Part shown: one piece after another, positions 8,672 to 17,902 of the stretch
Layout: each line of letters starts with the position of its first letter
How positions within the stretch are numbered: position 1 is the stretch's first letter
Assembly (NCBI GenBank): GCA_002256485.1
Contig: NNSG01000007.1
Coordinates: 106,219 to 170,218 of the forward strand
From: Fidelibacterota bacterium 408169
GTDB lineage: Bacteria; Fidelibacterota; Marinisomatia; Marinisomatales; TCS55
Direction of reading: 5' to 3'
Length of the DNA stretch: 64,000 nt
Translations under genes and position numbers: made by a program
The notes under the pieces: generated by a model
Seen by the model: only the letters and a program-made list of their open reading frames with translations
Database searches by the model: none
What the model was told of the DNA's origin: nothing

Positions 8672-11017
8672 TTAATTTCGCAGAGGTTTCCCTTTTTTCA
8701 GCATAAACCGTATACGATCTTGGGTTAATTTTTCGCCAGCCAGGGAAACGAATGCTTCACGTTCAATATCCAGTAAATATTGTTCATCCACTGATTTTGT
8801 TAGGCCTCCTTTATCACCACCAGTGATAACAAAGGCAAGTTTTTTCCCAATATATTCATCGTGATCGGAAATTTTCCCTTGAGCTTTAAAACCTTTTAAT
8901 GCCATGGCCATTGCAGTTCTTCCGCCTGTACCTGGTAGTTTCAAATCTTCTCTGTATTCAGGAGGAACATAATTCTCTGTTAATTCAAGAGCCTTCTGTT
9001 TGGCTGCCCAAATGCGATGATCATTGTTAAGAACAACTGTATCTGTTTTTAGTAAATAACCAATATATTTGGCTTCATCAGCACTGGTGGCTATTTTAGC
9101 AAAACCGATTGTTTCAAAAGCTTTTTGCGCAATTTGGAATGAATTAATTCGCCCTTTACCGCTGTTTTCCATCAAATGTAACAGCATTCGAAGGTTTCCA
9201 CCTGCACCAGGGATTAATCCAACACCGACTTCTACCAGTCCCACGTATAATTCTGCAGCAGTAACTCGATGAGCAGCAGGGCCGATGAGTTCAAAACCGC
9301 CACCCAATGTTAAATGAAACGGGGCTGCTACAACAGGCGCTTCGGAAAAACGAATCCGTTGCGTCAAATCTTGAAGGTCTTTTACTGCCCCTTCTAATTT
9401 ATCCCATTCTTTTGCTTCACATACGGATAGAATGCTCGCCAGATTTGCACCCGCACAAAAATTCGGTCCTGTATGTCCCATCACCAACGTTTTGAATTTT
9501 CCCGCTTCAAGAAGGTCTAATCCTTCATTGATGGTCATAGCCAATGAACCGTCAATAGGATTGAGTGTGGGCTGCAAAATTGAATGAAACTCGACATTCA
9601 ATACACCATCACCCAAGTCAATAAGGCTGGCACTCCAATTTTGTTTTACCAAATTTCCAGCTGATTTTTGGAGGTTGAGATTAATTTCTTTATTCGGTAT
9701 AGAAACAGGATTAGCTTCGCCTGATAAAACATCCCAATATGTTTTAACACCATCTTTCGTTTCGTAAAAACACGTTCTTCCGCTGGCCAACATATCCAAC
9801 ACCCACTGGGGAACTTTTCTATTTTCAGCCTGCATTTTGTCAACTGATTGTTGTACACCGATGGCATCCCAGCCCTCAAAAGGTCCTAATTCCCAGCCAA
9901 ACCCCCATTTAATTGCATTGTCAATATTAATAATATCATCGCTGATTTCAGGAATACGGTTGGCGCTGTAAAGCAATCCTCTGGTTAATGTTTCCCAGAA
10001 AAATTTTCCTGCTTTATCATCGCTGTACGCCAATGCTTTTATTTTTCCTGCCGTAGATGTATGGTCTTTAGCTAAACGAAAGCCATCAAAACGTACTCTT
10101 TTTTGGGGACCGTATTCACCAGTATTTAGATCAATTGATAATATTCCTTCATCTGTTTTTTTATAGAAGCCGGCTTTTGTTTTTTGCCCCAGCCTGCCGT
10201 CATCCACAAGTGTTTGAACAATCTCGGGTATTTTGAACATATCCCGTTCTTCATCATCAACAACTTTGTTATAAGTCGTATTGGACACATGAACCATTGT
10301 GTCCAAGCCGACAATGTCTGCTGTCCTGAAAGTGGCACTTTTTGCACGCCCCACAATTGTTCCGGTCAATTTATCCACTTCTTCAATAGTTAATCCTTGC
10401 TGTATTGCAGTATGCATAGTTACGCCCATACTGAATACACCAATTCTGTTTCCGATAAAATTTGGCGTATCTTTAGCGTGAACGATTCCTTTTCCTAAAA
10501 CACTCTCGCCAAATTCTGCCATGGCTTGGTATACTTCTTCGGTTGTATGCTCACCTTTAACCAGTTCTAACAGATGCATGTAACGGGGTGGATTGAAAAA
10601 ATGAGTAATCATGAAGCGGGATTTAACATCTTCAGGAAAAACAGTAATTAAGTCGGCCAATGGAATTCCGGATGTATTGGAGGTGACAATGGCTGTTGGT
10701 TTTAAATGAGGTGTGATGTTTTTGAAGACAGTGTGCTTGATGTCTATTCGCTCAGCTACCACCTCTAACACCCAATCTGCTTCATTTATTTTATCTACAT
10801 GATCCTTATAATTACATGGGGTAATTAGATCTGAATTTTTAGGTTTGAAAAGTGGGGCAGGTTTAAGCTTTGTTAATGTCGTAATTCCTTTTTCTGCTAA
10901 TTCCTGATTGATATCGAACAGGAGGGAAGGAATACCCGCATTGGCCAGATGTCCTGCAATTTGTGCTCCCATCACTCCAGCTCCGAGAACGGCAACTTTT
11001 TCAATTTTTTGACTCAT
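8672..11017 (-). CDS. fadN: 3-hydroxyacyl-CoA dehydrogenase / enoyl-CoA hydratase fusion, FadN type
   Basis: A 781-residue beta-oxidation enzyme in the FadN order: dehydrogenase first, hydratase second. The NAD-binding start is VAVLGAGVMGAQIAGHLA (residues 8-25). HFFNPPRYMHLLELV contains the catalytic His and PNFIGNRIGV is the usual dehydrogenase motif. The C-terminal crotonase part shows FCAGANLASIL (oxyanion region), LGGGFELIGP and VEVGVGLIPGAGG. It converts enoyl-CoA to 3-ketoacyl-CoA in the cytoplasm. FadA and FadE are encoded upstream on the same strand. E. coli FadB has the reverse domain order, so the FadN name (Bacillus type) fits better. Confidence 0.9.
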   Translation of the reverse strand: MSQKIEKVAVLGAGVMGAQIAGHLANAGIPSLLFDINQELAEKGITTLTKLKPAPLFKPKNSDLITPCNYKDHVDKINEADWVLEVVAERIDIKHTVFKNITPHLKPTAIVTSNTSGIPLADLITVFPEDVKSRFMITHFFNPPRYMHLLELVKGEHTTEEVYQAMAEFGESVLGKGIVHAKDTPNFIGNRIGVFSMGVTMHTAIQQGLTIEEVDKLTGTIVGRAKSATFRTADIVGLDTMVHVSNTTYNKVVDDEERDMFKIPEIVQTLVDDGRLGQKTKAGFYKKTDEGILSIDLNTGEYGPQKRVRFDGFRLAKDHTSTAGKIKALAYSDDKAGKFFWETLTRGLLYSANRIPEISDDIINIDNAIKWGFGWELGPFEGWDAIGVQQSVDKMQAENRKVPQWVLDMLASGRTCFYETKDGVKTYWDVLSGEANPVSIPNKEINLNLQKSAGNLVKQNWSASLIDLGDGVLNVEFHSILQPTLNPIDGSLAMTINEGLDLLEAGKFKTLVMGHTGPNFCAGANLASILSVCEAKEWDKLEGAVKDLQDLTQRIRFSEAPVVAAPFHLTLGGGFELIGPAAHRVTAAELYVGLVEVGVGLIPGAGGNLRMLLHLMENSGKGRINSFQIAQKAFETIGFAKIATSADEAKYIGYLLKTDTVVLNNDHRIWAAKQKALELTENYVPPEYREDLKLPGTGGRTAMAMALKGFKAQGKISDHDEYIGKKLAFVITGGDKGGLTKSVDEQYLLDIEREAFVSLAGEKLTQDRIRFMLKKGKPLRN

Positions 11018-11035
11018 AATTTCCTCAATGATTTT

Positions 11036-11689
11036 TTAGTTAATAATTGTAATATATTTATACATGACCCAAAAATGGCTAAAGCTTCCAGCCAAAACCA
11101 TTATATGCCATATTTCATGAAATCCAAATCCTTTTCGAGGTGATTCATGTCGATCCAATGCATAAAAAATGACACCACCTGTATAAAAAATCCCCCCAAC
11201 CAATAGCCATATCAATGCACCCGTCTGGAGTAGTGTAAAAAGTGGCCAAATTGCTACTATTGACAGCCATCCCATAAAAACATAATAAACAGTGGAAAAC
11301 CAATTTGGGAATTTAAACTGGAATAATTTCCAGAGAATTCCGAAGAGCGCTAATCCCCAAATCACTCCAAACAGGCTCCAACCCCAAGGACCCCTTAATG
11401 GTATCAGGCAGATAGGTGTATATGTGGATGCAATCAATACATAAATCATCATATGATCAAAACGCTTCAGGATGGATTCTACTGGACCTGAAACTGGGAT
11501 CCAATGATACAGTGTACTTGCAGTGTAGAGCAAAAATAACCCGGTACCAAAGATTGAAAAAGATACAATTTTCCATGGATCAACAGGATTAACAGCTTTT
11601 AGGATTAACAACACCAAAGCGGCAATCGATAGGATAGCTCCGATGCTATGCGTCAAACCGCTCATGGGATCTTTTAAGTACTTTATCAT
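11036..11689 (-). CDS. Hemolysin III / PAQR-family seven-helix membrane protein
   Basis: 217 residues with about seven hydrophobic helices. The PAQR signatures are present: TLYHWIPV in the second helix region, KRFDHMMIYVLIASTYTPICL, and the C-terminal FGFHEIWHIMVLAGSFSHFW. These motifs supply the S/T, D and three His residues of the metal-dependent hydrolase-like site. Bacterial members are called hemolysin III or YqfA. The family is linked to membrane lipid homeostasis, while a true hemolytic role is doubtful. Its location between fadA and fadN with gaps of only 7 and 18 nt puts it inside the fatty-acid operon, which suggests a lipid-related job. Confidence 0.87.
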   Translation of the reverse strand: MIKYLKDPMSGLTHSIGAILSIAALVLLILKAVNPVDPWKIVSFSIFGTGLFLLYTASTLYHWIPVSGPVESILKRFDHMMIYVLIASTYTPICLIPLRGPWGWSLFGVIWGLALFGILWKLFQFKFPNWFSTVYYVFMGWLSIVAIWPLFTLLQTGALIWLLVGGIFYTGGVIFYALDRHESPRKGFGFHEIWHIMVLAGSFSHFWVMYKYITIIN

Positions 11690-11696
11690 GCAATCA

Positions 11697-12827
11697 TCAT
11701 CTCTTAATAATGGTAGAAATACCCTGGCCGCTACCGATACACATTGTTGCTAATCCTGTATGGGTATTTTGTTGTTCCATCACATTCAACAGTGTTACAA
11801 GAATCCTCGCCCCTGAACATCCCAACGGATGCCCTAAAGCAATAGCACCACCATTCAAATTGATTTTATTCATATCCCAACCACCTTCTTGAATGACGTA
11901 CAGGGATTGAGCAGCAAAAGCTTCGTTTAATTCAATTGTTTCAATATCAGCCATTGTTAAACCTGTTTTTGCCAAGATTTTTTCAGTTGCAGGTAAAGGA
12001 CCAGCTCCCATGTGAGTCCAATCCACTCCTGCTATGGCCCTTGCTACGATTTCAGCTCTGGCAGTTAATCCTGTTTTTTCTGCAAAACTGTTGCTTGTGA
12101 GTAAAATTGCAGATGCGCCTATGGAGATGGGACTGCTGCTGGCAGCAGTGACAGATCCACCTTCGATAAAAGCAGGATTCAAGCTTTTAATTTTTTCAAC
12201 ATCTGGTTTTCGTGGACCTTCATCTCGATCCACAGTTGTTTCACCGTAAACATCAATGGGAATCAATTCATTATCGAATTTTCTATCCCCATAAGCTTTG
12301 AGTGCTTTTTCATGAGACTTGATAGAAAAATCATCTTGATCTTCTCGGGATATATTTCCATCGTTTGCCAGATTTTCTGCAGTTTCTCCCATACCTATAT
12401 AAAATTCTTGTTCAGCCAATTCCGGATGAAAATCAGGAGCAAAACCTCCCATAGGAACGGAAAACATGTCTTCAACCCCCACAGCAATTCCCACATCAAT
12501 GTCGCCGCTTTCTATTGCAGTACTTAACTGGTGAACTGCATCCATAGAAGAACCGCAAAATCTATTCACTACTTTTCCTGTAGATTCCTTAGGTAAGCCC
12601 GCCAAAACGCCAACTGATTTTCCAATAATCATACCTTGAGGTCCTTCAGGGAAAGCGCATCCTACTACAACATCTTCCACATCAGAAGGATTTATTTTTT
12701 CATTTCTTGCTAATAGACCTTTTACAACTTGCGCTGCCAGATCATCAGGTCTGATTCCTATTAGCTGGCCATTTTTTAGTCCAATCGGGGATCGAACTGC
12801 ATCAATTATGACTGATTTAATACTCAT
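11697..12827 (-). CDS. fadA: Acetyl-CoA acyltransferase (3-ketoacyl-CoA thiolase)
   Basis: A 376-residue thiolase that cleaves 3-ketoacyl-CoA with CoA in the last step of beta-oxidation. The nucleophilic Cys sits in VNRFCGSSMDAVHQL. ELNEAFAAQSL, GGAIALGHPLGCSGARI (catalytic His) and CIGSGQGISTII (second Cys) complete the active site. A biosynthetic acetoacetyl-CoA thiolase would share these motifs. The company of fadE and fadN makes the degradative role more likely. It starts 9 nt after the fadE stop. Confidence 0.92.
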   Translation of the reverse strand: MSIKSVIIDAVRSPIGLKNGQLIGIRPDDLAAQVVKGLLARNEKINPSDVEDVVVGCAFPEGPQGMIIGKSVGVLAGLPKESTGKVVNRFCGSSMDAVHQLSTAIESGDIDVGIAVGVEDMFSVPMGGFAPDFHPELAEQEFYIGMGETAENLANDGNISREDQDDFSIKSHEKALKAYGDRKFDNELIPIDVYGETTVDRDEGPRKPDVEKIKSLNPAFIEGGSVTAASSSPISIGASAILLTSNSFAEKTGLTARAEIVARAIAGVDWTHMGAGPLPATEKILAKTGLTMADIETIELNEAFAAQSLYVIQEGGWDMNKINLNGGAIALGHPLGCSGARILVTLLNVMEQQNTHTGLATMCIGSGQGISTIIKR

Positions 12828-12836
12828 GTTAAACTC

Positions 12837-14618
12837 CTAAAATGGATATGTGTTAGATTGATAGATTCGGTTTGCTACTTCGCGTTTTAGGTTAATGATA
12901 TCTGTAGGCATCATCATCCGAGCCTGAAAATGACGCAATTGATCAATAACCATCGGTTTTGTATGCCCGCCATAGATTCCATTAAGCGCTGTGAGAGACA
13001 TGTTCAACAAGCGTAAAACCATCTCTGCGGTAAAGATTTTTGCAATACTGCAAACAGTCCGATCATGATTGCCATCTGACATTATTTTTTGTGCACGTAT
13101 AACAGTACTTTCTGCTGTGAATAAGTCCATGAATATGTCGGCCAATATTTCTGTTATTTGCTGTTCGTGCTTCAAATCTTGCCCAAACTTTTTTAACGCT
13201 TCATTCAATATAAAAAGAGCAAGACGTTTGCCTGTTTCAATCGTTTCACATTCAGTAGCAAGAGGACCATTGCTTTCATCTAGTTTCCCATTTGACATAT
13301 AATTTTCTATGGAACTGATGGCGTCACGAATAGGCAATTCTTCCAAGAGAGCATTTTTCATCATATATCCGGCGATGATTTGGCGGTTAATCTCGTTTGT
13401 GCCTTCCCAAATCTGGTTGATTCGATCGTCTCTGTAAGCAGATGCCATAGGATATTCTTCCAAAAAACCATATCCACCGAAAATTTGCAATCCTTCATTA
13501 ACAACAAAATGGCTGGTTTCGCTACCATACACTTTAGCCATGGATGTTTCGATCGCAAATTTTTCCATGGCTTCTCCAAGATGGATATAATAATCTGGAT
13601 CGGATTTATCTAATTGATCAATTTCTTTTTGAAGAAGTCCGATAGTCCGATATACCATACTGTCTGCGGCAAAGGTGCGTACAGTCATGTCAGCAATCTT
13701 TTTGATGATGGCATCAAATTTGGAAATTGATTGCCCGAAAGCGCGTCGTTCCTTGGCATATTTCGATGCTGCTTCAATTCCATTTTTTGATCCGCCCACT
13801 CCGGCCGCACCCAGTTTAAATCTGCCGATGTTGAGAACGTTAAACGCAATAGCTGCTCCTTTACCAACTTTATAAAGGAGATTTCCTGCAGGAACTTTAG
13901 CATTTTGAAAAATAAGGGATGTGGTAGATGACCCTTTCATACCCATCTTTTTTTCCTCTGCACCAATGGTAAAACCTTCTGTATCCCTATCAACAATGAA
14001 TGCACTGAATTTATTTCCATCCACTTGGGCAAATACAATAAACACATCTGCCCATCCACCATTGGTGATGAAGATTTTCTCACCATTTAATATGTAATGT
14101 TTTCCATCTTCAGAAAGCATAGCAGTCGTTTTACCGGAAAGTGCATCAGATCCTGCGGATGGTTCAGTTAACCCATAAGCACAAATAACTTCTCCAGTTA
14201 CAATTTTGGGTAGATACTTTTCTTTTTGCTCAGGTGTCCCAAACCATACGATGGGTAAAGATCCAATGCCAGTTTGAACAGACCACGTTACAGAAAATGA
14301 TGGACTGTATGTTAAAGCTTCTGCTACGATAGCAGATGTGATTTTGTCCAATTCCATACCGCCATATTCTTCAGGTGCATCAATACCAAGAAGCCCTAAC
14401 TCACCCATTTCTCTGATCAAAGACACGGTTAGATCCTTATCGTATTTCTCAATTTCTTCTTTTTGGGCAAGTATCCGTTCTTTATCGAATTCTTTTACCA
14501 TTTCATAGATTTCACGATGTTCTTCTGTGAAATCTTCCCTTGAATAAACAGTTGCCTCGGTGATAGGTACAACTAGAAAACTGCCACCTGTTTTGTATGT
14601 TGTTTCTGTGTCACTCAT
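12837..14618 (-). CDS. fadE: Acyl-CoA dehydrogenase, long form
   Basis: A 593-residue FAD enzyme that makes trans-2-enoyl-CoA and passes electrons to ETF. It has the N-terminal helical domain with LGIDAPEEYGGM, the FAD-binding CAYGLTEPSAGSDA and FITNGGWADVFIV strands, and KYAKERRAFGQSIS. GGYGFLEEYPM and IWEGTNEINRQII supply the FAD/adenine region and the Glu-bearing loop. A C-terminal extension of about 170 residues beyond the core resembles VLCAD/FadE-type enzymes. It is the first enzyme gene after tetR (12 nt gap) and so heads the beta-oxidation transcript. The EtfBA genes at 45440-47133 are a possible partner but are placed in the sulfur island. Confidence 0.9.
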   Translation of the reverse strand: MSDTETTYKTGGSFLVVPITEATVYSREDFTEEHREIYEMVKEFDKERILAQKEEIEKYDKDLTVSLIREMGELGLLGIDAPEEYGGMELDKITSAIVAEALTYSPSFSVTWSVQTGIGSLPIVWFGTPEQKEKYLPKIVTGEVICAYGLTEPSAGSDALSGKTTAMLSEDGKHYILNGEKIFITNGGWADVFIVFAQVDGNKFSAFIVDRDTEGFTIGAEEKKMGMKGSSTTSLIFQNAKVPAGNLLYKVGKGAAIAFNVLNIGRFKLGAAGVGGSKNGIEAASKYAKERRAFGQSISKFDAIIKKIADMTVRTFAADSMVYRTIGLLQKEIDQLDKSDPDYYIHLGEAMEKFAIETSMAKVYGSETSHFVVNEGLQIFGGYGFLEEYPMASAYRDDRINQIWEGTNEINRQIIAGYMMKNALLEELPIRDAISSIENYMSNGKLDESNGPLATECETIETGKRLALFILNEALKKFGQDLKHEQQITEILADIFMDLFTAESTVIRAQKIMSDGNHDRTVCSIAKIFTAEMVLRLLNMSLTALNGIYGGHTKPMVIDQLRHFQARMMMPTDIINLKREVANRIYQSNTYPF

Positions 14619-14630
14619 GTGATTATTCTC

Positions 14631-15227
14631 CTAATGTTTTTTCAAAATTCCTGCTAAAATAAAATCCGTTATCGTTTCCATATATTCTTTAACGGTAACA
14701 CCATGGATTTCAAAGAGGGTAAACCAATTTATTGATTCAATATTGACCATAATAGATAATGCAGTCATGCGTACATCCAGTTTTTTGAATTCTCCGGATG
14801 TGACTCCCCGCTCGATAATATTTTCTAGTAATTCCAGGAAATGAGTATAGACTTTTTGGAGTTTGTTTTTAAACTCTTTATCTTTTTGAGCCATGGACCA
14901 AAATTCTGTTAAAGCTATAAAGGGTTGGGGATCAGTTTCATATTGATCTATAAAATATTTAAATAAATCTTTCAGCTGGCGAGAGGGAGGGGCATCTTCT
15001 TCCACGATATGGTTCAAAATAACACTATAACGCAGTACCCAAAAATTCACCAAGTCCAAGTACATTTCCTTTTTGGATTTATAATACCAATAAATTGCAC
15101 CTTTACTCAATTGGGATGATTTGACCACGTCATCCATGCGCGATTGTTCGTATCCATTTTGGACAAGGACATGTAACGCCGCATCCAAAATCTGTTCTTT
15201 GCGTTGAGTTTCTAATGATTCGTTCAT
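14631..15227 (-). CDS. TetR-family transcriptional regulator of the fatty-acid genes
   Basis: A 198-residue repressor with the TetR N-terminal helix-turn-helix (residues about 8-55): RKEQILDAALHVLVQNGYEQSRM, then SQLSKGAIYWYYKSKKEMY. The variable C-terminal half would bind a ligand such as acyl-CoA. It is the first gene of the minus-strand fadE-fadA-PAQR-fadN run, and a near-perfect TetR palindrome lies 10 nt upstream of its start. Autoregulation and control of beta-oxidation are therefore likely, as for FadR/PsrA-type TetR proteins. The ligand is not visible from sequence. Confidence 0.88.
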   Translation of the reverse strand: MNESLETQRKEQILDAALHVLVQNGYEQSRMDDVVKSSQLSKGAIYWYYKSKKEMYLDLVNFWVLRYSVILNHIVEEDAPPSRQLKDLFKYFIDQYETDPQPFIALTEFWSMAQKDKEFKNKLQKVYTHFLELLENIIERGVTSGEFKKLDVRMTALSIMVNIESINWFTLFEIHGVTVKEYMETITDFILAGILKKH

Positions 15228-15237
15228 ACACTATACC

Positions 15238-15249
15238 GACTGGTCAGTC
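15238..15249. promoter_or_regulatory. TetR-type operator upstream of the beta-oxidation operon
   Basis: GACTG at 15238-15242 and CAGTC at 15245-15249 form a perfect inverted repeat around GT (GACTGGTCAGTC). This matches the familiar fatty-acid TetR operator pattern GACYGGTCRGTC. It lies just ahead of the tetR start at 15227 and within the divergent region shared with the gene at 15381. Confidence 0.75.
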
Positions 15250-15380
15250 TATATTAAGAACCATTAATGTATTTTCCTAATCAAAATGTAAAAAGTGTTT
15301 GCATGGTGACAGTTTAAATTATAAATTGTTATTGAGACTTATTATCATTAACAATAACTTAACTTGGATTTAATAACATT

Positions 15381-16082
15381 ATGAAAAAAATTATCTTACT
15401 TTTTACCATGTCACTATTGGCTGGTATCTACGCTGATAACAGAAGATATGTATGGACATATGAATATCAAACTATGACTACCGGGGAAGCAGAGTTAGAG
15501 CATTATCTGACATTTCAGGGAAATGATCGTGAAAATACTAAAGATGCAGTTAAAGTATCTCATAATCTTGAACTTGAAATAGGTATGAATTCACGATTTG
15601 ATGTAGGGATCTACCAGAATTTCAGTCAAAATCCAGGTGAAGCATTTCAGTACGACGGATTTAAAGTACGCACGCGATATCGTATAGGTGAAAAAGGTCA
15701 GTATTTAGCAGATCCACTCCTATATTTTGAATATAAAAGTAATACTGATTTTTCAAAACATGCCTATGAAGGGAAATTAATATTAGCACGGGACTTCGGT
15801 TTAATCAATGTAGCCCTCAATCCTGTATTTGAAATTGAAACACACGATGGTAATACAGAAATGATGTGGAAATACAATGCAGGAATGAGTAAACGTATCC
15901 ATCCCCTATTTTCGCTGGGATTGGAATTTCGTGGTAATAAAGACCATCAATATCTAGGACCGGTGTTATCTCATGGTAAAGATGGCCTGTGGATTGCTCT
16001 AGGCTCTGCCTTTGCTGTTACCAATGTATTAGAAGGTGTTGATCCATTTAAAATCAGGATGATAATAGGAATTCACTTTTAG
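15381..16082 (+). CDS. Exported protein of unknown function, probable small outer-membrane beta-barrel
   Basis: 233 residues with a signal peptide at about 1-18 (KKIILLFTMSLLAGIYA). The rest alternates polar and hydrophobic residues in strand-like runs, for example LELEIGMNSRFDVGIYQNF and YRIGEKGQYLADPLLYFEYK. The protein ends in a Phe (MIIGIHF), the usual outer-membrane targeting end. No catalytic motif is seen. It starts downstream of the TetR operator region and is followed 16 nt later by an Rrf2 regulator, so it may belong to that small operon. I do not recognise the family. Confidence 0.65.
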   Translation: MKKIILLFTMSLLAGIYADNRRYVWTYEYQTMTTGEAELEHYLTFQGNDRENTKDAVKVSHNLELEIGMNSRFDVGIYQNFSQNPGEAFQYDGFKVRTRYRIGEKGQYLADPLLYFEYKSNTDFSKHAYEGKLILARDFGLINVALNPVFEIETHDGNTEMMWKYNAGMSKRIHPLFSLGLEFRGNKDHQYLGPVLSHGKDGLWIALGSAFAVTNVLEGVDPFKIRMIIGIHF

Positions 16083-16098
16083 CTGGTGAAACAAAAAA

Positions 16099-16488
16099 AT
16101 GACTTATTCAAAACAAGTACAATATGCCTTACAATTATTGATCCATTTAGATAAATCTGAAAAAGAATATTTGACCGTGAATGAAATAGCGCTTGAAAGC
16201 GGCATGCCTAGGGGATTTTTAGCAAAAATAGCAAAAGAATTGTCAAAAAGAAATTTATTGATCACACAACGGGGTCGTAATGGTGGACTAAAATTTGCAA
16301 AGCCGTCTAATCACATTACAGTTAAAGATGTTGTAAACAGTGTAGGCAGTTACAAAGAAAAATATCACGAATGTTTGATTGGGCAAAAAAATTGCATGAT
16401 AAAAGAATCGTGTTCAGTTTGTCAAGAATTTCAAAATCAATTTGCTGACAAATTCTATGAAAGAAGTATCAATACTCTATTAACATAA
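16099..16488 (+). CDS. Rrf2-family transcriptional regulator with a cysteine cluster
   Basis: 129 residues with a winged helix-turn-helix typical of Rrf2/IscR/NsrR: YALQLLIHLDKS, ALESGMPRGFLAKIAKEL, and the wing TQRGRNGGLKFAKP. Cysteines 92, 99, 105 and 108 form a cluster in the place where IscR and NsrR bind a Fe-S centre. It could therefore sense redox state, nitric oxide or iron-sulfur status. It is encoded between an outer-membrane-like protein and a multi-helix membrane protein with short gaps on both sides, and may control them. Confidence 0.85.
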   Translation: MTYSKQVQYALQLLIHLDKSEKEYLTVNEIALESGMPRGFLAKIAKELSKRNLLITQRGRNGGLKFAKPSNHITVKDVVNSVGSYKEKYHECLIGQKNCMIKESCSVCQEFQNQFADKFYERSINTLLT

Positions 16489-16498
16489 TTATATTAAA

Positions 16499-17359
16499 AT
16501 GTTAAAAAAACCACTCGTCGGCATATTAGCATTTATCGTTGTTTTATTAACAATGCCGCTTGGCCATACAGTTATGATTTTAATGGAGTCTATTTTTGGG
16601 CAAAATCACCAATACACAGCTGCAATATTGATGGGGATTTTAGGTGTTTATATACTTTTACGTGGAATCAAGATTAATAAGGAATCCCAAAGTACGTGGC
16701 TGGGATTTTTTGCAGGGCTATTTATTTGGACAGGATGGGTGGAATTTTCCTTTATATTCTTTGCCAATCATCTTGGAATTGAGGCATTTATGGAAAATGG
16801 AGAAATTGCTACAAAACCAGAATATTTATTGCTGCCATCTTCTGTCGGTGTCTTGATGGCATCACTTCTTTACTTTTTTTTCAATAAGAATACACGCTGT
16901 CATTTTTTCAATTGGTTTCACAGGAACTTAAAATTACAAATGGGTAAAGCAATATCAGGCAAGGATAGAAATTTTGCAACTATAACTGCCATGGAAACCA
17001 TATATATTACTTGGTTTTTTTATATCGTTCTTTTGCTGATATATGATGATTCAATTTTAGGAGACCGCCATTGGTTGACATATGTTGTTTTCTGGGGGTC
17101 CCTTGTGTGGTCGCTATATTTAATAATTCGCCTTATAAAATTTCAAAAAATTGCACCAGCTGTGCGTTATGCTATTCCCACTGTTATTATTTTTTGGAAT
17201 TGTATAGAAATTTTAGGCAGATGGAACTTCTTCAATGAATTTTGGATCTATCCGGGGGAATATGCATTTGAAATGGGGCTTATTTTTACAGCATTCGTTG
17301 TTGTTACACTTCTAACAATTTTACCGTCCGCACGAGAAAAATCAATTATAAATACATAA
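16499..17359 (+). CDS. Multi-helix membrane protein of unknown function
   Basis: 286 residues with about seven to eight hydrophobic helices, starting with a long N-terminal one (residues 5-30). Others are at roughly 40-58, 68-90, 110-127, 165-180, 192-210, 222-240 and 255-275. No signature motif was recognised. It lies 10 nt after the Rrf2 gene in the same direction, so co-expression is likely. Its 3' end overlaps the convergent PepSY-type gene by 14 nt. Confidence 0.6.
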   Translation: MLKKPLVGILAFIVVLLTMPLGHTVMILMESIFGQNHQYTAAILMGILGVYILLRGIKINKESQSTWLGFFAGLFIWTGWVEFSFIFFANHLGIEAFMENGEIATKPEYLLLPSSVGVLMASLLYFFFNKNTRCHFFNWFHRNLKLQMGKAISGKDRNFATITAMETIYITWFFYIVLLLIYDDSILGDRHWLTYVVFWGSLVWSLYLIIRLIKFQKIAPAVRYAIPTVIIFWNCIEILGRWNFFNEFWIYPGEYAFEMGLIFTAFVVVTLLTILPSAREKSIINT

Positions 17360-17900
17360 AATAAAAAATTAGCGGAATTAAAATACCCAATCCTGTAAGC
17401 CAGGCACCGCGGCCGGTAATACCTTTTTTCCCTTTTAAAACAAATAGACCTGTAATTGCGAGTATAATTAAAACTGCTGCATAAATATCTGCCATCCATG
17501 TCCATAATCTTTTGGGATGATTCAGGTGCATAGCATTGAATTCCTGGAGAAATACACGTTTTTCAATTGATTCTAATTCTGCTTCTCCGGTTTTTAGATT
17601 TAAATCCAAAGTCCGGTTTTCCAGGAAAATTCGGATTTGGTCCGAACTGATCATAAACGTGGACTCAACTGTTCCGGTTAATCCGGAGGCTGAAACTATG
17701 TGGCTTATATCTGATTCAGTTAGAGGTGATTGAAAAGAGGATATATCAATTTGAAACGATGTTTTTTCAATAATGTAACTGGGGTTCCAATCGGCCACAT
17801 GGTTTACAGCTATACCGGAGACAGAATAGATTATTGTCAGTCCAACTGCAAGGTACCCAAGGTCACGATGGAAAATATTATTCCATTTCCGCCATTTCAT
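17346..17900 (-). CDS. PepSY-associated membrane-helix protein
   Basis: 184 residues with a PepSY_TM-like layout. A first membrane helix (about 12-32) sits in a WNNIFHRDLGYLAVGLTIIY context, followed by a periplasmic domain of about 85 residues. HLNHPKRLWTWMADIYA leads into the second helix, and a last helix closes the protein. The opening H-R-x-L-G and late H-P-K-R-x-W-T-W patterns are those of PepSY-associated proteins, often tied to iron or redox functions. The upstream gene on the same strand encodes a DUF4920 protein 2 nt away. Confidence 0.75.
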   Translation of the reverse strand: MKWRKWNNIFHRDLGYLAVGLTIIYSVSGIAVNHVADWNPSYIIEKTSFQIDISSFQSPLTESDISHIVSASGLTGTVESTFMISSDQIRIFLENRTLDLNLKTGEAELESIEKRVFLQEFNAMHLNHPKRLWTWMADIYAAVLIILAITGLFVLKGKKGITGRGAWLTGLGILIPLIFYFMYL

Positions 17901-17902
17901 AT

